A DNA stretch of 64,000 nucleotides, from NCBI GenBank assembly GCA_963662155.1, contig OY759267.1, positions 19,972,438 through 20,036,437 on the forward strand. Direction: 5' to 3'. This DNA comes from Lamellibrachia columna. Lineage: Eukaryota > Annelida > Polychaeta > Sabellida > Siboglinidae. The notes below the pieces were generated by a model. It was given only the letters and a program-made list of their open reading frames with translations. It was not told the origin of the DNA and searched no databases. The position numbers and the translations under genes were made by a program. This document shows, piece by piece, positions 48,430 to 61,700 of this stretch. The first letter of the stretch is position 1, and each line of letters starts with the position of its first letter.

Positions 48430-49820
48430 AAAACAGACTCATTGCTTTGACTCTGCAACAGACTCATAGCTTTGACTCTGCAACAGACTCATAGCTTTGA
48501 CTCTGCAACAGACTCATTGCTTTGACTCTGCAACAGACTCATAGCTTTGACTCTGCAACAGACTCATTGCTTTGACTCTGCAACAGACTCATTGCTTTGA
48601 CTCTGCAACAGACTCATAGCTTTGACTCTGCAACAGACTCATTGCTTTGACTCTGCAACAGACTCATTGCTTTGACTCTGCAACAGACTCATTGCTTTGA
48701 CTCTGCAACAGACTCATTGTTTTGACTCTGCAACAGACTCATTGCTTTGACTCTGCAACAGACTAATTGCTTTGTCTCTGCAACAGACTCATTGCTTTGA
48801 CTCTGCAACAGACTCATTGCTTTGACTCTGCAACAGACTCATTGCTTTGACTATGCAACAGACTCATTGCTTTGACTCTGCAACAGACTCATTGCTTTGA
48901 CTCTGCAACAGACTCATAGCTTTGACTCTGCAACAGACTCATTGCTTTGAATCTGCAACAGACTCATTGCTTTGACTCTGCAACAGATTCATAGCTTTGA
49001 CTCTGCAACAGACTCATAGCTTTGACTCTGCAACAGACTCATAGCTTTGACTCTGCAACAGACTACAGACTCATTGCTTTGACTCTGCAACAGACTCATA
49101 GCTTTGACTCTGCAACAGACTCATAGCTTTGACTCTGCAACAGACTCATAGCTTTGACACTGCAACAGACTCATTGCTTTGACTCTGCAACAGACTCATA
49201 GCTTTGACTCTGCAACAGACTCATTGCTTTGACTCTGCAACAGACTCATTGCTTTGACTCTGCAACAGACTCATTGCTTTGGCTCTGCAACAGACTCATA
49301 GCTTTGACTCTGCAACAGATTCATAGCTTTGACTCTGCAACAGACTCATAGCTTTGACTCTGCAACAGACTCATAGCTTTGACTCTGCAACAGACTCGTT
49401 GCTTTGACTCTGCAACAGACTCGTTGCTTTGACTCTGCAACAGACTCGTTGCTTTGACTCTGCAACAGACTCGTTGCTTTGACTCTGCAACAGACTCGTT
49501 GCTTTGACTCTGCAACAGACTCGTTGCTTTGACTCTGCAACAGACTCGTTGCTTTGACTCTGCAACAGACTCGTTGCTTTGACTCTGCAACAGACTCCTT
49601 GCTTTGACTCTGCAACAGACTCGTTGCTTTGACTCTGCAACAGACTCGTTGCTTTGACTCTGCAACAGACTCGTTGCTTTGACTCTGCAACAGACTCGTT
49701 GCTTTGACTCTGCAACAGACTCATTGCTTTGACTCTGCAACAGACTCATAGCTTTGACTCTGCAACAGACTCATTGCTTTGACTCTGCAACAGACTCATT
49801 GCTTTGACTCTGCAACAGCG
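48430..49820. repeat. 25-bp minisatellite, about 55 copies
   Basis: Unit CAGACTCATTGCTTTGACTC plus TGCAA. Variants CATTGC and CATAGC are interspersed, but a run at about 49390-49700 is nearly all CGTTGC. Minus-strand frames give ESVAESKQRVCCRVKA-type peptides in all three frames; not genes. Confidence 0.97.
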
Positions 49821-50427
49821 ATGTACAGTCCAGCTGGTCCTGGTCTACAGTACTTTCTACAGAAGAAAGTTGTACAATTGACTGCTGCGGAATGTTTATA
49901 TGGTACTTCAGATATTGGAAAACATGCTGTTTTGTATATACTCTTTAGAATAGTAACAACTTTTGATATTGTAAATTTTAAGTCTTACTTAAAAACTATT
50001 GAGACTGCAGCAGCGACTATTGATGTTATTTTGTATTTGTGATGCAGACCTGTTGGCATTTGAATTTCAATAATGGCAGGCTAATTCAGTGTACACAGTG
50101 CTATTTGATGTCTTGAAGAAGCTGGTTGAACAGAAACTGTTTTAAATGGTAATGTAAATTTTGTAAACGTACAGAGAAAAGTAATTTCTGCCAAAATCGC
50201 GGTGTTAAGCGAACTGTTTGTATGTTTGTTTTAAGGTGAAAACAACAGTAAGATGTACATCCGATTGTACAGTATAAACGATATACTAGTAAATGTATTA
50301 TATACACACACACGTATATATAATACATATATATATTAATCACATGGTGGTATTGTGAATCAGGTTTTCTCAAGTATGTACAATGATGTTTCATGTGATT
50401 TTAACTAGATGTACCTTTCTTTATCTG

Positions 50428-50773
50428 CTACTGATTAAACTGTTTACTATACAACCAGGTGTCATGCTAAATGTAATATTAAAATCACAGGAGTTTTTTG
50501 GGGTGTTCTTGTTTAATCGGCAAAATCACTCACTTAGAACCATAAAATAATTAGTCACGTTCAAAAGGACTTATTCTTCCTAGTGTGATATATATACTCA
50601 CTCTCATTCACGGGAGTTAATGTTGGAAAAGGGGAATGTTTAGTTATATTTTAACAGTGGTTGATGTGTTGAGATGACCAATTATTTCTAGCATCTACTG
50701 CAGTGTTTGTTATAATCACAAGTTGAACTAGTAATTATGCAGTAATAGTTGGAGTTGATAAAGACATCGTCAA
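50428..50773 (+). repeat. Dispersed duplication, copy B (3' of TMBIM gene)
   Basis: 346 bp, a match to copy A with small indels; 9.4 kb away. A mobile element or a local segmental duplication. Confidence 0.9.
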
Positions 50774-51121
50774 ACGATGGAGGGAATGCCGATAGCAGCT
50801 TATATTATATATCCCAGGACAATTAACTTGTATGTTGTAAATACAGGGTGTCTAATGTTATGTATTCCAACACACTTGTATGCCTGAACATGTGTACTCG
50901 TCTACCTGTACTCCTGAGTGGGGACATACAGTGAAGGATCTGAACTGATAAGCAACACATACCATGTGTGATTTCTGATTGCGAGTTATGTATTTATAAA
51001 TGTGGAAGTTGTCGATACATGTAGCGTGTTGTGTAATTTAATTACATGTGTGCATGTGGCGTGTGTGTGTGGTCATGCAGTGTGTGTGTATGTGTGTGTA
51101 TGTGTGTGCATGCGGCATGTG

Positions 51122-51122
51122 G

Positions 51123-51185
<63 letters not shown>
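51122..51185. repeat. (GTGC)n microsatellite
   Basis: About 16 units, preceded by GTGTGT-rich sequence. Confidence 0.96.
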
Positions 51186-51509
51186 ATGTGATCTGTTAGA
51201 ATTGGTCAAGTTGCACACAAATTTGACAGTGGTCATTTCCCTAAAGTTTAAAACAAACTACAGTCTACATGCTAAGATCTTTAAGAAAACTAGGTGATTC
51301 AGTTCCTTAGACAGCTAACCTAACCTAGCAAAACTCCATGATGTCATTTGTTAGGATTGCACTGGCAAATACACACACATTGACAACTAATTTACTATGT
51401 TATGGGTTTACTATAAATAAACTTGAGTTCACTTATACACAAAGAACATAACTATAAATAACTTGTTTTCATGAATAAAGTGCACCTATCAAAATATAGC
51501 CACTTTATT

Positions 51510-51845
51510 GACAGAAGAAGGATGAACGACCTCAGGTAAGAGGTTGGGATGCAATGCGGCCTAACAGGAAGATTGGTGAGAAGCAGGATGAGATGGGCAG
51601 GCCACTTTGTAAGAATGGATGCAGAGAGAGCAGAGGTGGAAAAACATTAAGGACAGGAAAACGGGAAGGCCACAGCTGAGATGGGAAGACTGCGTGAGGA
51701 GGGACATGAGAAGATCGGGGGAAGATGAAAGATGGAGAGGGGGCTGCCAATAGAAAACTATGGAATGAAAGAACAAAGAGTGGCTCGACAAAACTGTGAC
51801 TGTACCTGACCCTCGCCCCTGTACAGCAGGGAACAAGGAGGAAGA
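51510..51845 (+). mobile_element. LINE reverse-transcriptase C-terminal fragment
   Basis: Plus strand, shifted frames: RRMNDLR, RSRMRWAGHFVRMDAERAEV, then RPQLRWEDCVRRDMRRSGED-like reading, and ERTKSGSTKL. Typical LINE C-terminus ('RMRWAGHVxRM...RWEDCVRRDMRKIG'). Same family as 23045-23420 and adjacent in domain order. Confidence 0.85.
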
Positions 51846-52612
51846 ACACATCTCTGAACATCGTGTCGTATATGGGAAAAAAAAATTTTTTTTAGCAACG
51901 CGAAATTGGTACACTATAAGTAGACGTGATATCATTATCTAGTTTCTATTGTGTTCACCCACATATTCTAAAAGAATTTTTCTTTTGTGCAAGTGCAACA
52001 AAGGGCAGAACAACTAGAATTTAAACAGGGTTCGTACACTAAGGGAGACAGAAATTCAAGGCTACTGAGAAGACAAATCATGGCTCCATTTCATAGTTTA
52101 TTATTGTATGCAATTGCACAAAACAGATATTGACATATCAACTACATCATTCCCAAATTACAACCCCCTTAATGAGAATGCTGATTATTTAGCCTTGCTC
52201 ATCTTTCAAGGTTAATTACAGTCCAAACACATGCTACTTAACAAACTTTGAGAATAAAATGGCGTCAGCCACATGTGATTAACGGAAATGTTGATCGCCC
52301 AATGAGCACACAAGTTACAGGTGCACAGACTCGGCACCTACCTGCTACTCCACAATAATTATTAAATTGACAAAAGTAAAATTCAAAGCTCTTCAAAACA
52401 ACTTGGCAAAAATTCAAGGATTTCAAAGATTTCAGTTATGACCCATGTAATTCATGGCTTTTCAAGCCTGGCCCTGTATAAAGAGAATCCTATCCTGGTG
52501 GAGTGTCTCCTCCTGCAAGATAGAATTCAGGAGCATGTGTGTACTGAAGTCACTACAGTAAGCAGACAAGAAATGCATAAAGAAACGATATGTTTGGTCA
52601 CAAGTGGGGCTA
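51846..52612. other. Likely DDX1 3' UTR and intergenic DNA
   Basis: Minus-strand AATAAA lies near 52098-52103, about 510 nt after the DDX1 stop, a possible polyadenylation signal. No other gene. Confidence 0.4.
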
Positions 52613-52737
52613 TCATCTCGAGAGGAACGGCTTCTGATGGAGGAGGCTAAAGTATGACGTCTGAGCTCGTTTCTCAAGTTGATAGAGTTCCTTGACAGTA
52701 GGCGCAAGGGATGCCACGTGTCCTTCGTAAGAAGGCC
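52613..52737 (-). CDS. DDX1: DDX1 terminal coding exon
   Basis: Acceptor TTTCATATTGCAG; 125 nt to TGA. Encodes [20 protein letters not shown] then [20 protein letters not shown]. The family end usually reads '...F..F', so the last residues (SR) differ slightly from vertebrates. Confidence 0.96.
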
Positions 52738-55700
52738 CTGCAATATGAAACAAATCTGAGTATAAGGCAAACTGACACATTGACAACGGATATATCTTGA
52801 CAATCTGACACAGTGACAATAGATATATCTTGGACAAACTGACACATTGACAAGTGATATATATCTCATCTGGTCACTGACTGACTTTTCGCGAGTAATT
52901 TCTTTGACAGCCGAGAGTATATGGAAGGGGGTGCCGAGGTTTTTTTTGGTATGGGTAGCACCTTTGTGTATTCTGGTTTTTTCTCGGTAACACAAAATTT
53001 ACTCTAATCCATTGCTTACAGAATAATCATAATAACAAGAGTGTGTCAACATTTTAAAAGTTTATATAGTTTACTGTGTCCCCAGTGTACACAAATATTT
53101 GAGGGATTAGGAATAACTGGAATTGCTGTTTTATCATAGATAAGAAGCCATGTGAGAACCTTTCCAACTCGATGCACTATGGACTACATGAGAAACACAG
53201 AATTGATGCATTATAAAAGGTGCATGACACTCTTAAGCAACTGGCAGACAATTCATTAGTTTTCTGTACTCAGCCTCTGGCGTTATTGGTTTAATTCACC
53301 AGCAGCCGGCTGATTTAACTATGCACCATGTAAGCTTCTAGACAGGCCACTAGATGGTGTTACTGTAGCTAGTAGCATATGTGAGACCTCTGGTGGCAAG
53401 TGTGTTGTCTCTCTGCTCCACCTTGTGAGCTGGAGTGCTTGTGCCGGGCATCGCATCTGTCTTACTCTGACCATAACTATTTACTTTTGGCTCTTGTATT
53501 GATGATATTTTACGTGTTTAGTCTACATCTTCTTTCAGCATTATGGGAATGTTTGACCTAACACCTTGAAACACATCAGAGAAGACAACTGTGCATCAAA
53601 TATTGCCAATGCTGCATTTAACAAATTATTTAATCATTTTTAGGCAGGTGTTACAGCAGTAGTATTAAGTAAAACTTCACCTGGTATCCTAGTACACTCA
53701 TATAGTGCCAAAGCTAGTTAGAAACTACTAGAAGCGCTTTAAATAAAATAAAATAAAATTAGGAATAATGAAATGACATTACAATTTATATAATTTCACT
53801 ACATTACACGTAAATAATGAAATCACATTAAAATTAAATACACAAATTTATATTAAAATGTAATATTAACATTTAACATTAAAATTAAACATGAAAATTA
53901 TATATTAAAATTGTCTTGAAAGATCAACAGAATATACAACAGCTCAGAACTAATAGGGCTTAAAGCCAATAACACTACATAATTTGTGGATGACCCTAAA
54001 TTAATAACACATGGAACTTCAGCCCGGCCACATAGGGGCAATAGCTGAAGATTTCGCCTACCTTTCCTCTTCAGCTTCTGTCCGTAGACAACTTTGCCGT
54101 CGTACTCGTTGACCGGTACCTCAAGGTCTGGGCCCACCTGGTCAATGGTCACTCCCAGGTGCTCCTCTATTTCCCCCAAGTACTGCAGGTGACGAGTCAG
54201 TCAGTGTCATTATGGTGACAAACATCACAAGGTCATACATGTACTTAAAGCTCCCTCCTCAACACAATTAGGCCATCACGAATCACTTAAAGCTGCTTCC
54301 TCAACTCATTTAGGCCATTATGAATCAGGTTTGTTGATGTTCAAGTCTGTTGTAGCTTAAGTAATATACATGCACGGTAGGTTCAATATGGGTGCATACG
54401 TTTGTTAAAATCATAGAAAGAATTGACTATTGGGTAATTAATGAGAGTGTGAATAGTGTTATGCTATAATTGTATATAGAGTTGTTTTGCCCCCAAAAAT
54501 TATTATTTAATAGTTTTATTTTACGAAAACAAAATAACATGTTTGCACAAACATCTGGCAATTCGTAGTGGACACTAGAGCAGGCACGTCATAGTGGACA
54601 CTAGAGCTGGCACGTCGTAGTGGATATTAGAACTAGCAGATCGTAGTGGATATTAGAGCTAGCATGTCATAGTGGATACTACAGCTGGCATGTCGTAGTG
54701 GACACTAGATAGGTTTGATGTTTCATGAAATGATTCTAAAACAAGATGAGTCAAAATAACTGATTTGAGGAAGAACCTTAAAGGAGCATCTCACAACAAA
54801 CACTTGATAGAATGACACCAGCACACAGCTTTGTATGATGTTTACAACATGGCTGAATACTTCCTGGATACATTCAGCTGGCATTCAAGTTAACAGGTGT
54901 TGTCTAGATCTAGGCCAGACTTTGCATTTGTTTTATTTCTACTTACATGTGGAAAATAACAATTACAGATATCTCCTTATCATAAGTAACATGCAAAGGT
55001 GGATGAATATATGATCAACAGAAGAGGAGATGGAGGAGATGAAACCTTTAAGATGTTCTACCTGAAATAATTCTGTCACACATCCCTATACTACCCCTCA
55101 GGAGACTGACTAGTACAAGTTACACCTACCTGGGGCTCATTGTACCAGATGCAGCAGCCACCCTTAGGCACAAGTTGTGTATTGTAACAACCCTTTCCAC
55201 GATTACTGCAGTTTGAGTGATACCACACCTGTAACAGTCCACACTCAATGCTAACACACCTGTAGCAGTCTACACCCAATGCTACCACACCTGTAACAGT
55301 CTACACTCAATGCTAACACACCTGTAACAGTGCACACTCAATGCTAACACACATGTAACAGTGCACATTCAATGCTAACACACCTGTAACAGTGCACACT
55401 CAATGCTAACACACCTGTAACAGTGTACACTCAATGATACCACACCTGTAACAGTCTACACTCAATGCTACCACACCTGTAACAGTCCACACTCAGTGAT
55501 ACCACGCATGTAAAAGTCCATATTTAATGATACCACAAACACAACAGTCCACACTCAATGATACCACACCAATAACAGTCCATATTCAATACCATACCTA
55601 CAACAGTGCACACTCAATGCTACCACACCTATAACAGTTTAGGAATAAGGACTCACAACTCCTAATAATGAAGTTCTTATAACTTTAATATTGGAGATAC

Positions 55701-58700
55701 CATATGACTTGATATAAGCTGTACGTAATTTTCTTTTATCAAGGACAATATTTGGAGTAAATTGTTAACAGTCTGTATTATATTGTGTCTGGTGTACTTT
55801 GTTGCATATCCATGACTGATTGTGGCAATAAATATTCAAGTTAAATACCACACATCACGAAAGCACACCTGTAACAGTTTGTTGGATGTGCTGATGCCTT
55901 AATAAGTTACCTTTTCTTTGACAGATGCTGCAAAGCTGATAGCCAGACCCATTCTGAAATGACAAAGAAGCACGTATTAACTTAGTCAAATCAACCTAAA
56001 GAGGGCTGTAGACATATTCATATTTTTTTCCCGATTCACAACCAAAATTAGTTCTTACCGTTATTGATGTTTCATGCACATAATTATACCATGCAGCAAA
56101 AAGCAGCAAGTTTCATGTTCTTTGGATATTCTTAGACATTCTAATAACTAATTCTGGTGATGTGTCAATAAAAATACATATTAATTCCACATAGCTGACC
56201 TTATGAAACTCTTTGATGACATTACATTGTAACTTGCAAACTTAGAATTGAATTTGAAAAGATTAGTTCAAAGTGACATTGGATAGTTTAATTTAGAAAG
56301 TAAGAACATTTAGCTGCTCTTAATTCAACAGTCCCAGACAGGAACATTGTGCTGTCAGTTAAAGAGATTCTGTTGGCAGGCACAGCACGATAAAAACCAG
56401 TTTAATATCACTTGTAATACAATTTGGCCTACACTGATGTGGTTCTATATATCAAACTGGAAAAGTTGTCATTCTGATGTGGCTAACATTGATTAAGGAT
56501 TGGAAACGAGGTGCACGCAACATAAACAACAAAGGCTACTACCAGGACCTCTAAGCAGGGCGTTGCCCTAAGTCTAACATAATTAATATTGGTCGACAAT
56601 ATTTATGCCTGTTTACAAAATAGTTAATAATGTTGTGGTCCAATCTTTTGATCATACATTTCAACCACACATTTAAAAATATATATTTTGTAAAGATAAC
56701 TGTTCATGGGATAAGAATTATTAGTTTTTTGCAGCAAACGCCTTTAACATAGGTCTATATGTGCACTACACATTAGGGCCACAAATGCAATGCAGGTAAT
56801 AAGGTCATGCACACCTGCAATGCAGCTAGGGCCACACCTGATATGCAATTAGGGCCACACCTACAATGCAACTACGGTCAAACCTGCAATGTGACTAGGG
56901 CCACAACAGCAATGCAGCTAGGGCCACAAGCCTACTATGCAGCTAGGGCCAAACCTACAATGCAGCTATGACTACACCTGCAATGCATTGACCTTTTGAG
57001 GCCCACTGTCATGACTGCTGACTCTCCCCTCCCTCGTCTCATTAGTTCCATCTTGTAAGATAACACTACAAGTTGATTAAGCTGAGGGAAGATGAGGCCA
57101 GTAATTTCCTCCCTCAGAGGGCACATGGCTCAACCTGGTGACAGTATCACTATGTACAATCACTGCAATCGAAGCTGCATCAAGTCCAGGCATTTGTAAT
57201 TAATTATAGTTCTGATTAGTAACTTCTATGTGACTGTACATCATGGACCCAACCAGCACAATAAGGGTGAGCTGTCTAACAAATACATCCAAGGCCCACA
57301 CCCCTCCCTCCTGGGCAGTGAAACACCTGTCCTAATCATCTTGTCAACGTCTGTCCATGGGAATTTTAAGGGAGAGACAGTGGCATATAGTGTTTTCCTA
57401 CAGGGGAAAATCTGTGGCAAACAAGCCCGAGGGTATACTACATAGGATATTGACCCCCATGGGTCGCTTCACCCCTGGGACAAATACTATATGACACTGG
57501 CTCACTTAGGAAAAAATATCTTCCCAAAACTCTTCTTCATAATACCATATAGAGTATAGACATCATACTGGGGACAATTCGTGCAGACATTTATCTAAAA
57601 TCTGACTAAAGTATTCACCCACATTATGTCTGATCAATAACGGTAAGAAATTGTGTTCCGCGGAATGTAGCACTGGTTTACATTGTAGTCTATAAACAGC
57701 TGGTATAGCAGACACACAAATCAAGTGCCAGTCAGTGTTCACTGGTCCAGCAGTCACTAAGTCAGTGCGTTGGTCAGACAGCGCCATCTGTTGACTACAG
57801 CACAGCACACGGTACTGGTCTCAATAGGGACAAACGTTGACAGAAGTGAAAGTGTTAGGCCAGTTAGGGTAATGCCCTGAAATATACATAATTCCAATAA
57901 TCTAAAAAAAATTTGAATCCTCTTGAATTACCATTAAAAGAATGGAAAGTGCATTTTTAGAGTTTATTCTCTGGTTGAAATTTGTTATGATTGGCACTTA
58001 ATTGATTCATTTGACAATAAGGAAAACATCTGTAATGAAATATACCCCCTACAACAACACATCAGTATCTGCTGAAATGATGGATGAGTATTTTGTATTA
58101 ATTGTCATCCAGTAAATAAACTTCTTTGTTTGTGAGACAAATAGCTTAGAGAGCCCCAAAGAACCTCTGTGGTCTTTTTCCATTGAACTGGCCGAGCTAA
58201 CTGTACTAAGAAAACTACAAACGATACAAAAAAAGATAAACAGAATAAATCTTTCACAAGTCAGCCACACAGGGGAAACAAATGGGTATGCCTAATGTAG
58301 AGAAAATGGCGACTACAGTTCTGGATGGCCAACATCAAGGCAAACAGTACAAACCTGACAGACCTGTTATTCATAGATTGGTCACTCACATTAGTCTGTT
58401 CTCCCTCATTGCTCCTTTTATAAATGGGTGAGGCTAGTTCCTGTACTTCTGCACCGCCACAGCTGCTATCCCTTTCCACTTCTCCCAGTTGGCAGCCTTC
58501 TCCCTGTTGGCAGCCTTCTCCCTGTTGGCAGCCTTCTCCCAGTTGGCAGCCTTCTCCCTGTTGGCAGTCTTCTCCCAGTTGGCAGCCTTCTCCCAGTTGG
58601 CAGCCTTCTCCCTGTTGGCAGCCTTCTCCCTGTTGGCAGCCTTCTCCCAGTTGGCAGCCTTCTCCCAGTTGGCAGCCTTCTCCCAGTTGGCAGCCTTCTC

Positions 58701-61700
58701 CCTGTTGGCAGCCTTCTCCCTGTTGGCAGCCTTCTCCCTCCTCTTGTCAGCCTCCTCTGCCTTTCTTACGTCCCCTTTACTCAGTCGTCCCATCTCATCC
58801 CCAAAGAACCCCTCTACAGTCTGTTCCATTGGACTGGCTGAACTAGCCGTCTTCCCCTTTTCCTCAGTCATCCCATCTCATCCCCAAAGAACCCCTCTAC
58901 AGTCTGTTCCATTGGACTGGCTGAACTAGCCATCTTCCCCTTTTCCTCAGTCATCCCATCTCATCCCCAAAGAACCCCTCTACAGTCTGTTCCATTGGAC
59001 TGGCTGAACTAACCGTCTTCCCCTTTTCCTCTGGCTTGGCTGTTTCGTTGCTTCTACTCTCTTAATCCGCCTTCCTCCATCTGCACCAAGTGACCTGACT
59101 TTTCCTCTGGCTTGGCTGTTTCGTTGCTTCTACTCTCTTAATCCGCCTTCCTCCATCTGCACCAAGTGACCTGCCCACAGCATCTCAATTCGTACTGTTT
59201 TTTCCGCCAAGTTGAAATGCATCCCAGTCTGTTCCCTCAAGCCATTCTTCTTCTTTCTTTCAGCCCTTTCTTCCTGTTAAGCTGAACTGCATCCCAATCT
59301 GTTCCCTCAAGCCATTCTTCTTCTTTCTTTCAGCCCTTTCTTCCTGTTAAGCTGAACTGCATCCCAATCTGTTCCCTCAAGCCATTCTTCTTCTTTCTTT
59401 CAGCCCTTTCTTCCTGTTAAGCTGAACTGCATCCCAATCTGATCCCTCAAGCCATTCTTCTTCTTTCTTTCAGCCCTTTCTTCCTGTTAAGCTGAACTGC
59501 ATCCCAATCTGTTCCCGCAAGCCATTCTTCCTCCTTCTTTCAGCCTGTTTTGTTCCTGTAATTCTCCCGACCAAGGCTGAAGGAGAATTACTGAGAGCTT
59601 AGGGAGTGAGTGCTTTCAACATTGCCATCCATCAATGTGTTCACCAGTGACAAACCTAGCACTGACCTCACACCGAATGAACTCATCGAGCAGAAGTTAT
59701 TTGTTGTCATGTGGAGTTTTCCTCAGCGTACTTCTCATCAAAGACGTTCTTATTAATATTTGCCTTCTGTAGTTTACATTATGATTTCAAGCCATGTGTC
59801 TGCATCCGGCTTCATGTGTGGTCTAGAAGGTCTGGCATTTGTGGGAAAGGTTACATAGTGCATATTGTGGCATAGGCATAATTCACTGCAATGGTAGTTG
59901 GTAGGTTGGGGATGTAACTTTGGTGTAGGCTGTAGCAGAAAGCAGTTAAGACTGGATCAAGTGTAATATATTGCCCGCTAAATATTCTCTTTAATTTCAT
60001 CCCTATAATTTTGGTCTAGCGCAACCAAAAGAATTTAAATTTAATGTCAAGGATCATGCAATGTGGCCAATAACACCCTGAACTACAGAAAACTTAGATC
60101 TAACAGCAGACCAGATTGTGTAATATATGTAGACATTTCCAGACGAGCTAGTATTTTTGCAGTTAACGAAAACTTCTTCTGGCTTCAGGTTATGCACATT
60201 ATTATGTGAGATTCCTAAAACACGTCTGCATCAAATGATTGTTAACAAAACTGGTGTACATCTTTTTCAAATGCCTATCACACGTTCTTGCATTTAGTAA
60301 AGCTTGGCAAGAGGCATTTACCATAACCACGTTTGCTGTACTGGGTGCTAACCAAAAGGATCCCACTACATAAACCTATTAAGTGTGCTGCGGAGTGACC
60401 TCAAAGAAGTAGGACCATGGCTGATCCTGAGGGAGATAAGGACTTTAGCTGGATTGGCCAGAGGTTACCCATGTATGCCTTTATATTAGTCTGAATTTCC
60501 CCAAAAAAAATCATTAGTCTAAATCTCCCCTTTGTGTACTAACAAACGCATGCGTTTATTACTTGCATAACGTTGTGTTTCATCATGAATGAGTCGTTAA
60601 ATGTGCACTTTAACCCAAATTTACCTCATGTGTCCACTATAAAATGACCACAAGTCAATAACCGGGAAAGGTCACTCGTTCGTACAACATGCAACAATAA
60701 CATTTGATAAAGCTCTCAAGCCTGTCAGACGTACCACAGGACCACTGACCAGATTCTTACTTGGTACATTGTAATTGGAATCCCAATTCCAGTTGTGGAA
60801 TTGGTGTTTTGTTTTGAAAAATAATTGGAATTGATGATTCATTGGTATTTTCAATTACTTTTCAATTACATTATGTGACTTTTTAACTGAAATTATTCGC
60901 TATAGATAACCAATAAAAAATAATACATTGTGTATATCATATGTGTTTGCTATTACCATAATATGCAGAAGTTAAACAAAACTGATCTAAAACAGATGTT
61001 ATTTTGGCATTGAGTTTTTATGAACATTGTGTATGGCGCCATGAGCAACAACTGTTGGAATGGCTTATAAATTTTACGATTTGATTTGAATTCTACGGTT
61101 GTTCTGTTATTTCGATATAGAATTTATATTTTGTAATCGTAATTGGTATTTTTGAGGTGGTTGTTGGAATTGGATGTAATTGGAATTGAAAAAATAAAAA
61201 TTAAACCAACACAAACGACTCATTCACTACACCAAGTAGTGCATCTGAGTGCAATTAGTCAATTTATCATCAGTTGGAATTTTGGGGAACAAAATAAAAA
61301 CAACATGAACGACTCATTCACTACACTAAGTAGCCGATCAGAGTGCAACACCTTCGGGGATGTCACAGGCACCCAATTCCACACAGTCAATCTCTTTTTT
61401 AATGAAGCCTATCTGACTTCAATGGATGGCTAATTTGAACACAATGATTTCCCTGCAGGGATCAGTCTTTATTTAATTTATTACTCATGATATAACGCTA
61501 CAGAGCAATAAAACCCAGTAAACCCAACTAATTCATCTCAACTCGTTGGCTTTTTGTTAATTACACAGGTACTTATGCAATGCAACCTACGTTGTGTGTG
61601 GAAGATACTAACTAGCAACAGCGTGTTTCCTGGGTCTATTCTCCAGTGCATAGCTGTCACATCCTAGTCTAAGCATATCTATCAAATGAAACTTCTTTCC

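Noticed and set aside
49321..49749. Minus-strand ORFs of 114-142 codons
   Set aside because: Frames of the 25-bp minisatellite; equal openness in three frames shows it is a repeat effect.
58424..58929. Four overlapping ORFs of 137-146 codons on both strands
   Set aside because: Generated by the 18-bp repeat; the minus frame is DDX1-sense but has no splice support.
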